In this document: positions 34,789 through 42,431 of the stretch, in pieces
How the letters are laid out: each line of letters starts with the position of its first letter
Position numbering within the stretch: position 1 is the stretch's first letter
Assembly: GCF_010731115.1 (NCBI RefSeq)
Contig: NZ_AP022616.1
Coordinates: 930,001-994,000, forward strand
Direction of reading: 5' to 3'
Length of the DNA: 64,000 nt
From: Mycolicibacterium phocaicum
GTDB taxonomy: Bacteria; Actinomycetota; Actinomycetes; Mycobacteriales; Mycobacteriaceae
Translations under genes and position numbers: made by a program
Notes under the pieces: generated by a model
Told to the model about the DNA's origin: nothing
What the model saw: the letters and a program-made list of their open reading frames with translations, nothing else
The model's database searches: none

Positions 34789-35714
34789 GTTCCAGTGAGA
34801 CGCCCGTTCTGCTGCGCGGCGTCAGCAAGCGCTACGGCGATATCCAGGCCGTAAACAACCTGGACCTCGAAGTGCACCGCGCCCAGGTGCTGGCCCTGCT
34901 CGGCCCCAATGGCGCCGGCAAGACCACCACCGTCGAGATGTGCGAAGGCTTCAACAAACCCGACTCCGGGAGCATCTCGATCCTGGGTCTGGACCCGACG
35001 GCTGACAACGCCAAGCTGCGCGCCCGCATCGGTGTGATGCTGCAGGGCGGCGGCGGCTACCCCGCTGCCAAGGCCGGCGAAATGCTGAATCTGGTGGCGG
35101 CGTACTCGGCCAATCCACTCGATCCGCAGTGGCTGCTGGACACCCTGGGACTGACTGAGGCCGCCCGCACCACCTACCGTCGGCTCTCCGGTGGCCAGCA
35201 GCAGCGCCTGGCGCTGGCCTGCGCCATCGTCGGACGTCCGGAGCTGGTATTCCTCGACGAACCCACCGCCGGCATGGACGCCCACGCCCGAATTGTGGTG
35301 TGGGAGTTGATCGAAGGCCTGCGCCGTGACGGCGTGACGGTCGTGCTCACCACCCACCAGCTGACCGAGGCCGAGGAACTGGCCGACCACATCGTGATCA
35401 TCGACCACGGCGCAGCGGTGGCCGCGGGCACGCCCGCCGACCTGATGCGCGGTGGCGCCGAGAACCAGTTGCGCTTCTCCGCGCCCCCCAAGCTGGACCT
35501 GTCGCTGCTGATCTCCGCGCTGCCCGAGGGCTACCGCGCCACCGAAGCCGCCAGCGGCGAATACCTGGTGGAAGGCCATATCGACCCGCAGGTGCTGGCC
35601 ACCGTCACCGCGTGGGCCGCCCGCCTGAATGTGTTGGCCACCGACATGCGCGTCGAGCAGCGCAGCCTCGAGGACGTGTTCCTCGACCTGACCGGACGGG
35701 AGCTGCGGTCGTGA
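34785..35714 (+). CDS. ABC transporter ATP-binding protein (Rv1458c-like)
   Basis: The ATPase subunit of an exporter, 309 residues. Walker A GPNGAGKTT near residue 42, signature LSGGQQQRLAL, Walker B LVFLDEPTAGMD and the H-loop LTTHQL are intact. The C-terminal ~80 residues form the extension common in DrrA/CcmA-type drug or lipid exporters. The GTG overlaps the mptB stop and the end overlaps the permease start, so the three genes form one coupled operon. The substrate is unknown. Confidence 0.92.
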   Translation: MSSSETPVLLRGVSKRYGDIQAVNNLDLEVHRAQVLALLGPNGAGKTTTVEMCEGFNKPDSGSISILGLDPTADNAKLRARIGVMLQGGGGYPAAKAGEMLNLVAAYSANPLDPQWLLDTLGLTEAARTTYRRLSGGQQQRLALACAIVGRPELVFLDEPTAGMDAHARIVVWELIEGLRRDGVTVVLTTHQLTEAEELADHIVIIDHGAAVAAGTPADLMRGGAENQLRFSAPPKLDLSLLISALPEGYRATEAASGEYLVEGHIDPQVLATVTAWAARLNVLATDMRVEQRSLEDVFLDLTGRELRS

Positions 35715-36493
35715 GTACCGAGACCAATCGGTTCGCACCGGGGACGTTCACCCCGGACCCGCGGCCCGCCGCCATCCCCGCGATGCTCGCGGCGCAGTAC
35801 AGCCTGGAGCTCAAGCTGCTGCTGCGCAACGGCGAGCAACTGCTGCTGACCATGTTCATCCCGATCACGCTGCTGATCGGGCTCACGCTGCTGCCGCTGG
35901 GCTCGCTGGGCGACCACCGTCCGGGCACGTTCACCCCGCCAATCATGGCGCTGGCGGTGATCTCGACGGCGTTCACCGGGCAGGCCATCGCCGTCGCCTT
36001 CGATCGGCGCTACGGCGCGCTCAAACGCCTCGGCGCCACCGCGCTGCCGGTGTGGGGCATCATCGCCGGCAAGTCGCTCGCCGTGGTCACCACGGTGTTC
36101 CTGCAGTCAATCCTGTTGGGCGGCATCGGCATTGCGCTGGGCTGGCGGCCGAGCCCGCTGAGCCTGCTCCTCGGTGCGGTGGTCATTGCGATCGGTACCG
36201 CGTCGTTCGCCGCGCTGGGCCTGCTCCTCGGCGGGACACTGAAGGCCGAGATCGTGCTGGCCCTGGCGAACCTGTTGTGGTTCATCCTGGCCGGTCTCGG
36301 CGCCCTGACCATCGAGCACCGGGTGGTCCCCGATGCGTTGCGCTGGGTGGCGCGGCTGACGCCGTCGGGCGCACTGACCGAGTCGCTCACCCAGGCGATG
36401 ACGCTGTCGGTGGACTGGTTCGGCATCGCTGTGCTGGCCGTGTGGGGCGCACTGGCCGGACTGGCCGCGATGCGCTGGTTCCGGTTCAGCTGA
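35711..36493 (+). CDS. ABC-2 type transporter permease (Rv1457c-like)
   Basis: The membrane subunit partnering the preceding ATPase: 260 residues and six predicted transmembrane helices after a 30-residue cytosolic start (LRNGEQLLLTMFIPITLLIG is the first). The ABC-2 signature region near LTPSGALTESLTQAM is recognisable. The GTG at 35711 overlaps the ATPase TGA; the longer upstream open frame is discarded. Its 3' end overlaps the convergent DAPG-hydrolase-like gene by eight bases. Confidence 0.9.
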   Translation: MSTETNRFAPGTFTPDPRPAAIPAMLAAQYSLELKLLLRNGEQLLLTMFIPITLLIGLTLLPLGSLGDHRPGTFTPPIMALAVISTAFTGQAIAVAFDRRYGALKRLGATALPVWGIIAGKSLAVVTTVFLQSILLGGIGIALGWRPSPLSLLLGAVVIAIGTASFAALGLLLGGTLKAEIVLALANLLWFILAGLGALTIEHRVVPDALRWVARLTPSGALTESLTQAMTLSVDWFGIAVLAVWGALAGLAAMRWFRFS

Positions 36494-37094
36494 CGGGCAC
36501 CAACTGCGGCAGCAGGAATTCCAGCTGCCCGACCTCTTCGATGTTGTGCTTCACCCATGCCCGCACCATGTCGTCGGGAAACCGCCGGGCCAGCACGCGG
36601 TTGACCGGCGTCATGATCGCCGACCGCGCGCCGACATCGAGCACGCTGACGTAGTGCGCCCCTTCGGCGCCCGCTGACCAGGTGTGCTCAAGGCAGAACA
36701 CGATCACCCCAGCCACGCGCTGCACCAGCCGGATGCCGGTCGCGTCGAGCTTCTCGACCCGGTCCACCACGTCGACGTGGTACTCCGGCCGGCCACCGAA
36801 CGCCTCGACGATGCGGAACCGCGCGCCTTCGGCCGCACCTCCAGTCGAGGCGGGCCGGACCAGTTCCCAGCGGATGTGGTCGACGGGATGCCAGGCCAAG
36901 TACCGGTCGATCACCTCATCGCCGTAGCGCATGGTGCCGCCGAGGTGCGTGAACCAGTCCAGCAGCATCGCCGGCGTCACCCCACGTAGTGGCCGGTGCT
37001 CGATGGTCACCCGGCGACGGCCGTGGGGCGCCCGGGTGTAACGGACGGTCGCGGTGTCGAGGGCTCGCAGCGGGTACAGGATCGGGCGGCTCAT
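36486..37094 (-). CDS. DAPG-hydrolase (PhlG)-like protein
   Basis: A 202-residue protein resembling the PhlG family, zinc enzymes that cleave a carbon-carbon bond in 2,4-diacetylphloroglucinol. The metal-site pattern can be followed: His in YLAWHPVDHIRW, Glu in RIVEAFGG, and the C-terminal HxxxE in KHNIEEVGQ. The true substrate in mycobacteria is unknown. The ATG at 37094 with GGAGGA upstream is preferred to an in-frame TTG. It is divergent from a TetR gene, with two near-identical operators in the 86-base region between them, so it is very probably the target of that regulator. Confidence 0.75.
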   Translation of the reverse strand: MSRPILYPLRALDTATVRYTRAPHGRRRVTIEHRPLRGVTPAMLLDWFTHLGGTMRYGDEVIDRYLAWHPVDHIRWELVRPASTGGAAEGARFRIVEAFGGRPEYHVDVVDRVEKLDATGIRLVQRVAGVIVFCLEHTWSAGAEGAHYVSVLDVGARSAIMTPVNRVLARRFPDDMVRAWVKHNIEEVGQLEFLLPQLVPVS

Positions 37095-37105
37095 GGCTTC
37101 CTCCA

Positions 37106-37124
37106 AGATACGATTCCGTTTCTT
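37106..37124. promoter_or_regulatory. TetR operator copy 1
   Basis: AGATACG-N4-CGTTTCTT, an inverted repeat with one mismatch (AGATACG against CGTTTCT). It lies 12 bases before the PhlG-like ATG, overlapping that gene's initiation region. Copy 2 shares every base outside the N4 centre. Confidence 0.7.
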
Positions 37125-37149
37125 AACAAGACACTAGGCTCATCGGTTA

Positions 37150-37168
37150 AGATACGCAAGCGTTTCTT
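37150..37168. promoter_or_regulatory. TetR operator copy 2
   Basis: The same AGATACG-N4-CGTTTCTT repeat, 44 bases from copy 1, ending just before the tetR-family AAGGAGG ribosome-binding site. It overlaps a TAAGAT hexamer (37148-37153) that could be the -10 of the regulator gene, fitting autoregulation. Confidence 0.7.
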
Positions 37169-37180
37169 CAAGGAGGTCTG

Positions 37181-37759
37181 ATGCGACGACGCGGCGACGA
37201 ACTCGATGCGGCGATCCGCGCCGCGGTCATGACGCTGCTCACCGAGCAGGGACCGGCCGGGGTGACCATGGAGGCCGTCGCCGCCGCGGCCCGCACCAGC
37301 AAACCGGTGCTCTACCGACGCTGGCCCGACGGTGCCGCATTGCTGCGAGACACCTTGCTGCGCAACCCGAAAGCGGCGATACCGCACACCGACACCGGCA
37401 GCTACCGCGGCGACATGCTGGCGGTGCTGCGCGGCTGGGCCGCGGTGTTCACCGGGCCGCAAGCCGCCACCATGCGAGCGGTGGTCGCCGCGATGACCGG
37501 GGACGACGAACTCGCCGCCGCGTTCCGGGCCGACGTGATCGGCTGGCGCAAGCAGGAGATGGCCGACCTCCTGGCGCGCGGGGTGACCCGCGGCGACGTC
37601 CGCGCCGACGTGCCCGTGGAGATCGCCCGCGAGCTCGGCCAGAGCGTGCTGTGGCACCGACTCCTCATCACCGGCGACGCCATCACCGACGAGCTGGTGG
37701 TCGACCTCGTCGATCAGGTGCTGGTGCCGTTCGTCGCCCCTACTACGCCACGTAGTTAG
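37181..37759 (+). CDS. TetR-family regulator
   Basis: A 192-residue repressor with the TetR helix-turn-helix at residues about 25-50 (TMEAVAAAARTSKPVLYRRW). The C-terminal ligand domain is helical, with no recognisable specificity. A strong AAGGAGG precedes the ATG. Its operators are the two sites in the divergent region shared with the PhlG-like gene. It is followed by ctaA after 20 bases, but ctaA has its own leaderless promoter. Confidence 0.9.
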   Translation: MRRRGDELDAAIRAAVMTLLTEQGPAGVTMEAVAAAARTSKPVLYRRWPDGAALLRDTLLRNPKAAIPHTDTGSYRGDMLAVLRGWAAVFTGPQAATMRAVVAAMTGDDELAAAFRADVIGWRKQEMADLLARGVTRGDVRADVPVEIARELGQSVLWHRLLITGDAITDELVVDLVDQVLVPFVAPTTPRS

Positions 37760-37767
37760 CGCTGATC

Positions 37768-37773
37768 TACCAT
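37768..37773 (+). promoter_or_regulatory. -10 element of leaderless ctaA mRNA
   Basis: TACCAT ends six bases before the ctaA GTG, placing the transcription start on the G of the start codon. Confidence 0.55.
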
Positions 37774-37779
37774 CAGCCT

Positions 37780-38709
37780 GTGCTCGACAAGCTGCCCATC
37801 CCCTCGCTTCGGGTCCAGCGGCTCATCGCATTCCTGGTCATCCTGACCCAGGGCGGCATCGCCGTCACCGGGGCCATCGTCCGCGTGACCGCGTCCGGAC
37901 TGGGCTGCCCGACCTGGCCGCAGTGCTTCCCCGGCAGCTTCGTGCCGGTGCCGCACGCCGAGGTACCCGTGGTGCATCAGGCCGTCGAATTCACCAACCG
38001 GATGTTCACGTTCGGCGTGGTGCTGACGGCTGCCCTGGCGGTCCTCGCCGTCATCCGCGCCGGCCGCCGCCGCGAAGTCAAGGTATACGCCTGGCTGATG
38101 CCGGCGTCGACTGTCGTGCAGGCGGTCATCGGCGGCATCACGGTCCGCACCGGACTGCTGTGGTGGACCGTCGCCGTCCACCTGCTGGTGTCCATGGTGA
38201 TGGTCTGGCTGGCGGTGCTGCTCTACGTCAAGATCGGCGAACCCGATTCAGGCACCGACCAACTCGTCGTACCGCAGCCGCTGCGCTGGTTCACCGCACT
38301 CACCGCCGTCACGTTGTCCGCAGTGCTGGTGACCGGCACGCTGGTGACCGGTGCCGGACCGCATGCCGGCGACAAGAGCGCCCTGCAACCCGTCAAGCGC
38401 CTGCAGGTCGAGATCACCGATCTGGCGCACCTGCACTCGTCGTTGCTGGTGGCCTACCTCAGCTTCGTCATCGGGCTGGCTTTCGGCCTGCTCGCGGTAC
38501 GCGCCCCCAAGCCGGTGCTGCTGCGGCTGGCCGTCCTCGCCGCGCTGGTCCTTGCCCAGGGTGCGGTCGGCGCCGTCCAGTTCTACACCGGCGTACCCGC
38601 GGTTCTGGTCGCCATCCATGTCGCGGGCGCAGGTGCCTGCACCGCAGCGACAGCGGCGCTATGGGCGTCGATGCGGTCGCGTTGTGCCCCAAGCTCCGCT
38701 AATCAGTGA
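37780..38709 (+). CDS. ctaA: Heme A synthase (CtaA/COX15)
   Basis: Oxidises the C8 methyl of heme O to make heme A for the aa3 cytochrome oxidase. The 309-residue protein has eight transmembrane helices. Conserved histidines are visible in VVHQAVEFTNR, WWTVAVHLLVSM, LAHLHSSLLVAY and VLVAIHVAGAG, the paired heme ligands of the family, and the loop GLGCPTWPQCFPG carries two cysteines of the usual extracytoplasmic pair. GTG start at 37780 supported by the leaderless promoter. It works after CtaB, encoded 7 kb away. Its 3' end overlaps the convergent Uma2 gene by 11 bases. Confidence 0.93.
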   Translation: MLDKLPIPSLRVQRLIAFLVILTQGGIAVTGAIVRVTASGLGCPTWPQCFPGSFVPVPHAEVPVVHQAVEFTNRMFTFGVVLTAALAVLAVIRAGRRREVKVYAWLMPASTVVQAVIGGITVRTGLLWWTVAVHLLVSMVMVWLAVLLYVKIGEPDSGTDQLVVPQPLRWFTALTAVTLSAVLVTGTLVTGAGPHAGDKSALQPVKRLQVEITDLAHLHSSLLVAYLSFVIGLAFGLLAVRAPKPVLLRLAVLAALVLAQGAVGAVQFYTGVPAVLVAIHVAGAGACTAATAALWASMRSRCAPSSANQ

Positions 38710-39241
38710 GATTCGCGGGGTCGAATTCCACACTGAAGGGCTCGGCAAGGTGTGCCGGTTCCCCGGGCGCAATCGTGCCCTTCATGACGTACTGACCGTC
38801 GGTGAGCGCGCGAACTTCGACCGTTCCGTCGCGCTCAATCCGCCAGTAGTTTGGGATTCCCGCTTCGGCGTACTTGATGACCTTCAGACTCCGGTCGACG
38901 AGTTCAGTTGAGCGCGAAGCAATCTCGACAACCAGCGCAACGTCGGACGACTCATGCCATTCGACTCCGCGGACGGCATCAGGCTTCAGCACAACCAGAT
39001 CAGGAATGAAATTGCCACCCGGGACGCGAACACCGACTTCGTACAGCACCCGCCAGCCAGCCGGAGCCGCGGTCGCGAGAAGAATCAACAGCTTTGCACC
39101 TATCCCCTGGTGGATGTCCAACGGCGGCGGCGTCACGAGCAGGCTCCCATCGACGATCTCGTAGCGGTGCCCGTCCGCGGGCAGATCGTTGAGATCGGCT
39201 TCGGACCAGTAGTCGGGAAACTTCGGAATTGGCTGCGCCAT
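38699..39241 (-). CDS. Uma2-family PD-(D/E)XK nuclease-like protein
   Basis: A 180-residue Uma2 (DUF820) protein. The fold motifs are LPADGHRYEIVDG, FIPDLVVLKPD, ALVVEIASRST and the Lys/Tyr segment KVIKYAEAGIPNYWRIE, which together hold the PD-(D/E)XK active-site residues. Uma2 proteins are abundant in cyanobacteria and actinobacteria, often in mobile regions, and their biological role is unsettled. The ATG at 39241 follows GGGGG. It marks the left end of a lower-G+C accessory island. The 142 bases to the next gene hold nothing recognisable. Confidence 0.85.
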   Translation of the reverse strand: MAQPIPKFPDYWSEADLNDLPADGHRYEIVDGSLLVTPPPLDIHQGIGAKLLILLATAAPAGWRVLYEVGVRVPGGNFIPDLVVLKPDAVRGVEWHESSDVALVVEIASRSTELVDRSLKVIKYAEAGIPNYWRIERDGTVEVRALTDGQYVMKGTIAPGEPAHLAEPFSVEFDPANLTD

Positions 39242-39383
39242 GGCACCCCCTTTCAATCGCGACGGTAAACCTGACCACTGACAACTTTAGGCGTAGCCCC
39301 GACTTGCAGGCGCTAGCACTGGCAACTCCGGACGATAGGCAACGACAGTGCATCACCGGTGTGCCCCGAGTCAGAACAGTGGG

Positions 39384-40019
39384 CTAAGCCGATACTGCTT
39401 CCAGCGCCTGTCGGTACTTGCGTTCAAGGCGTTCACGAGTCGCCGAATCCAAGCCGGCTAGACGGACAGGGTCAGAGTTGTCGGCGATGTCGGCGAGCTT
39501 TACACGGCGTGCCAGGTCATTACCGCGGACCCGTCGGTAGTAGTCGGCTGGGGCTTCGCCTACGCGGCGGGTGATCGCATCGACAGCTGCGACGACGTGC
39601 GGCGCGAATTCGTCGCCTAAATCGGACAGTTCGATGCTGGTGTCCTCGACGACGTCGTGCAGCCATGCCACTGTCTCAGCGTCGTGGTCGTCGGACACTC
39701 GTGCGGCGACACGGGACACGTGCCCGATGTACGGCTGCCCAGCCTTGTCCGATTGGTGGGAGTGTTCGCGGTGAGCGATCGCTTTCGCCGCTTCGAGTGC
39801 GGTCATGCGGATGCGGTTCGTAGCTACGCGTCGCCTCAGCGCGTCGCACACCTGCATTGCCTCAGCCTCGGAAACAGGCTGTGCATCACCGGCCTGCCGA
39901 GGAAGGTCCGCGGCGATCCAGCCTCTGATCGGGTTGAACGTCTCGATCCACGGAGCGACAGGGCCATCACCCAATCGCCACACCGCGCAATCACCGTCAG
40001 CCAAGTACTTGTAGGCCAT
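39384..40019 (-). CDS. RelA/SpoT-type HD-domain hydrolase-like protein
   Basis: A 211-residue protein whose C-terminal ~130 residues resemble the (p)ppGpp-hydrolase domain of RelA/SpoT and small alarmone hydrolases. The HD motif with its following acidic pair is WLHDVVEDTS, preceded by a conserved histidine in PYIGHVSRVA, and VKLADIADN corresponds to the KLADRLHN motif. About 75 N-terminal residues (YKYLADGDCAVWRLGDG) are unrelated and may be a separate small domain. GGAGG precedes the ATG at 40019. It overlaps the preceding small gene and is last in a four-gene operon. Alarmone or nucleotide hydrolysis is an inference. Confidence 0.8.
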   Translation of the reverse strand: MAYKYLADGDCAVWRLGDGPVAPWIETFNPIRGWIAADLPRQAGDAQPVSEAEAMQVCDALRRRVATNRIRMTALEAAKAIAHREHSHQSDKAGQPYIGHVSRVAARVSDDHDAETVAWLHDVVEDTSIELSDLGDEFAPHVVAAVDAITRRVGEAPADYYRRVRGNDLARRVKLADIADNSDPVRLAGLDSATRERLERKYRQALEAVSA

Positions 40020-40347
40020 CGTGCCTCCGTTCTCCAAGGGGTGGGGAGGAACATCGCAGGCAGTCCTCGTGGGTGCAGTCCGGCCGGATGCTGCGGCCCT
40101 CCAGTCTCGCTCGCTTCACACAGTCGCGGGTGTACCGGGCATACTCATCAAACCACGCTGCGAGTTCTTCGGACGCGTAGTTACGGACCTGCAGCTCCGT
40201 CATTCGCAGAACTCTTCCGAGGAATCGAATGCCCGGGGTGACAGTTCCGTCCACGGGTTCGGCGTCGCAGATCGCGGCGGTGCTGGCGGCGGTCGTCATC
40301 TCGGTGTAGGTGTCGAACCCGCGACGGGTGGGTCGACGTTCCGGCAA
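39997..40347 (-). CDS. Small unknown protein of the four-gene cassette
   Basis: An open frame of 116 codons with coding-like composition and no recognised domain. The C-terminal half has a helical ASEELAAWFDEYARYTRDC and a Cys-containing DCTHEDCLRCSS that could hold a metal. The start is unclear: TTG 40347 directly follows the upstream stop; ATG 40299 and ATG 40203 are in frame, the last with GGAAGA upstream, giving about 48 residues. It overlaps the HD-domain gene start by 23 bases, which suggests translational coupling. Confidence 0.6.
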   Translation of the reverse strand: MPERRPTRRGFDTYTEMTTAASTAAICDAEPVDGTVTPGIRFLGRVLRMTELQVRNYASEELAAWFDEYARYTRDCVKRARLEGRSIRPDCTHEDCLRCSSPPLGERRHDGLQVLG

Positions 40348-40893
40348 TCAGTGCTCGCGGTTGGCCAAAGCCTTCTCCCGAATGACATCCCCCAGCGCGT
40401 CCCACGCGCACTCCTGTGCACCGAGGGCGATCAGCGGTCCGAGCCGAATCGTCTTCTGTGCCAATGCTTTTTGATTGAGGATGCTCGTCGCCAGGACATG
40501 GAACGTCCATTGTGTGACATCGAGCGGATTGATGTCGGCGCGCTTCGTGCCGTTGAGCAAGCAGAAGACATACACGTCGGCGCTTCGCTCCGTATTAGCG
40601 GCATAGGTGTTGGTACGGGCGTCCCACCACTTCGCGGGGCCGATGTTGAACGAGATCATCGAAGACAGGTCTTGATCTTGATGCCACGATTGGACATAGG
40701 CAGCCGATTTCACCTCCACGCCAATACCGTCGACTTCGAGGTCGTGCTTATCCCATTCGACACGCGTGATTTTCTTGGTGTCGATGCCGAGTGCTCTCGC
40801 AACGATGTACTCGGCCAGTACGCCGCGGGTGGTGTTCGACAGCAGGTCGTCGTACGCCCAGGCGTGGAATTCCTGTTTGTCCAGGTGAGTCAT
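40348..40893 (-). CDS. PD-(D/E)XK nuclease-like protein
   Basis: A 181-residue protein with a restriction-endonuclease-like core. An early helix has VLAEYIVARALGI (conserved Glu), then WDKHDLEVDG (Asp) and GVEVKSAAYVQSW (the E-V-K motif), the spacing expected of the PD-(D/E)XK fold. The rest (DVYVFCLLNGTKRADINPLDV...FHVLATSILN) resembles the second half of such nuclease domains. It has no methyltransferase neighbour. The ATG overlaps the stop of the upstream gene (ATGA). Target unknown. Confidence 0.75.
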   Translation of the reverse strand: MTHLDKQEFHAWAYDDLLSNTTRGVLAEYIVARALGIDTKKITRVEWDKHDLEVDGIGVEVKSAAYVQSWHQDQDLSSMISFNIGPAKWWDARTNTYAANTERSADVYVFCLLNGTKRADINPLDVTQWTFHVLATSILNQKALAQKTIRLGPLIALGAQECAWDALGDVIREKALANREH

Positions 40894-41387
40894 CGTCGTC
40901 CCTTCAGCGCATGATCCGTTCCCTTGCCCAGCACCGTCACGACCTTGTGCCGGTCGACGTCATCCAGTGTCAGCACCGCCTCGGGTCGGGTGATCCGCTT
41001 CAAATCGTCGGTCGACGGCTCCGGCACCAGCAGCGCTAGTTCGCGTGCCTCATAAATGTCGATGTTTGTGTGTACCCACCGAACCTGATCGGTGAGCTGG
41101 TGGTCGACGCTGACGAACCAGTTGGCGATGAAAACCTGCAGACGCGGGATCAAAGTCCAGACCTTGCGACGGGCCAACGCCGAGCCATTTGGCCGAGTGA
41201 ACGCAAGCCACGCGAGCACACCACTGTTGGCGTCGGTGAGCTTCCAGAACGCGCGGCCGTTCGGAGCGATGATGTTCGGCCCATTGGCAGCAAGGATGTG
41301 CCCGATTTGGGAGGCCAGTCTCCGGTAGTCGGGAATGCCGCGGTCGTAGTCGTCACGCGGCTGCTCGGTCGCCACAAGCCGGATCAT
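40890..41387 (-). CDS. Unknown protein, first gene of the four-gene cassette
   Basis: A 165-residue protein that I do not recognise. It has a central Trp/Phe-rich part (VWTLIPRLQVFIANWFVSVD) that could be a buried or membrane-facing helix, and a charged C-terminal tail ending TDHALKGRR. The ATG at 41387 is chosen because GAGG lies six bases upstream; a GTG two codons earlier has no site. It leads a tightly overlapping operon with the nuclease-like gene. Base composition is less G+C-rich than in the flanking core genes. Confidence 0.65.
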   Translation of the reverse strand: MIRLVATEQPRDDYDRGIPDYRRLASQIGHILAANGPNIIAPNGRAFWKLTDANSGVLAWLAFTRPNGSALARRKVWTLIPRLQVFIANWFVSVDHQLTDQVRWVHTNIDIYEARELALLVPEPSTDDLKRITRPEAVLTLDDVDRHKVVTVLGKGTDHALKGRR

Positions 41388-41480
41388 ATGCACCCTCGGT
41401 AGCGGTCGAGTAATGACGCGCCAAGCGTGTAACCCAAAACCAACATTCCAGCCGGCGGTGCCCCAGTCGCCGACACATGG

Positions 41481-42413
41481 CTACCGCTGCGGCAGCGGCC
41501 CGAGGTCGAGTCGCTCCAGAGCCGACTCGACACCAAGAGCGAATTGCCGTTGCGCCAGCGCACGTTCAGGCTCGGCCAGCTGCCGCCAGCCGAGCCCCGG
41601 TTCGACCAACTCCAGCTCGAGCAGCCGGGGATCCCGCCGGTCTCCGATGACGTCGACCCGCGCGTAGAGGAATTCCGTCGGGTCGATGCCGAGATGTGCC
41701 GCCGCAGCGGCGAGCGTCGCGTAGCCGACGTCCCACAACTCGAAGTCCGGGTCGGCCGGCTGCAGTTGTTCCTCGGCATACGTGCCGGACTCGTGCATCT
41801 CCACACTGCCGCCCGGTGGCGGCAGCATCGGCCCCTTGATGAAGGCGTGCGACTGCTTGCCGGCCAGGAACACCAGCGCGGTCTCCCCCGCCTCGATGCG
41901 CACGTCGTAGGGCTGTATGAGCGCGGTGCGGCCGTCGGCCTGCAGCGTGGCCGCGTGCGCAGCGGCCGCGCCGGCATCGGCGAATCGTTGCGCGCCAACC
42001 GAACCCGCGCCCACCGCGGGTTTGACCACAACCTCACCGGCGGCCACGGTCACCGACTCCCCCGGCGCGAAGAAAGCACTCGGCACCGTCGGCACCCCGG
42101 CCGCCGCCAGATCTGCCAGGTACCGTTTGTCGCTGTTCCACGCGACCACCTCGGGCGCGTTCAGCAGATTGCGCACCTTCGTGGTCCAGGCCAGGAATTC
42201 GTCGTGTCGCTCGGTGTAGTCCCACGTGGCCCGCAGGATCACCAGGTCGGCCGCCAGGGTGGCCGGGTCGTCCCACGCGAGCCAGTTCGCATGCAAGCCG
42301 CGGTCCCGCAACGCCTTGACCAACCCGTCGTCGTCGCCGTCGCCTTCGACGAGAGCGTTGCAACCAGCCAAAACGATGCGGGGATGACGGATATCGGGCC
42401 GCGCGAGTTTCAC
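41481..42413 (-). CDS. ATP-grasp domain protein (Rv1455-like)
   Basis: A 310-residue protein of the RimK-like ATP-grasp group. It starts near RIVLAGCNALVEGDGDDDG and has WNSDKRYLADLAAAGVPTVP (the Lys that contacts ATP), EVVVKPAVGAGSVGAQRF, and a C-terminal RVDVIGDRRDPRLLELELVEPG with the metal-binding acidic residues. Such enzymes ligate a carboxylate to an amine or thiol; the substrates here are unknown. The GTG at 42413 is supported by a leaderless promoter (TATCAT six bases upstream). It is divergent from qor by only 18 bases. Confidence 0.85.
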   Translation of the reverse strand: MKLARPDIRHPRIVLAGCNALVEGDGDDDGLVKALRDRGLHANWLAWDDPATLAADLVILRATWDYTERHDEFLAWTTKVRNLLNAPEVVAWNSDKRYLADLAAAGVPTVPSAFFAPGESVTVAAGEVVVKPAVGAGSVGAQRFADAGAAAAHAATLQADGRTALIQPYDVRIEAGETALVFLAGKQSHAFIKGPMLPPPGGSVEMHESGTYAEEQLQPADPDFELWDVGYATLAAAAAHLGIDPTEFLYARVDVIGDRRDPRLLELELVEPGLGWRQLAEPERALAQRQFALGVESALERLDLGPLPQR

Positions 42414-42419
42414 GTTGGA

Positions 42420-42425
42420 ATGATA
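42420..42425 (-). promoter_or_regulatory. -10 element of the leaderless ATP-grasp gene
   Basis: TATCAT on the minus strand ends six bases before the GTG at 42413. It lies inside the 18-base gap to the divergent qor ATG, so RNA polymerase on this promoter must cover the qor start. Confidence 0.5.
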
Positions 42426-42431
42426 GGTGCC

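Noticed and set aside
38699..41387. Prophage or restriction-modification system
   Set aside because: No integrase, structural phage gene, attachment repeat or methyltransferase is visible; the nuclease-like gene has no modification partner.
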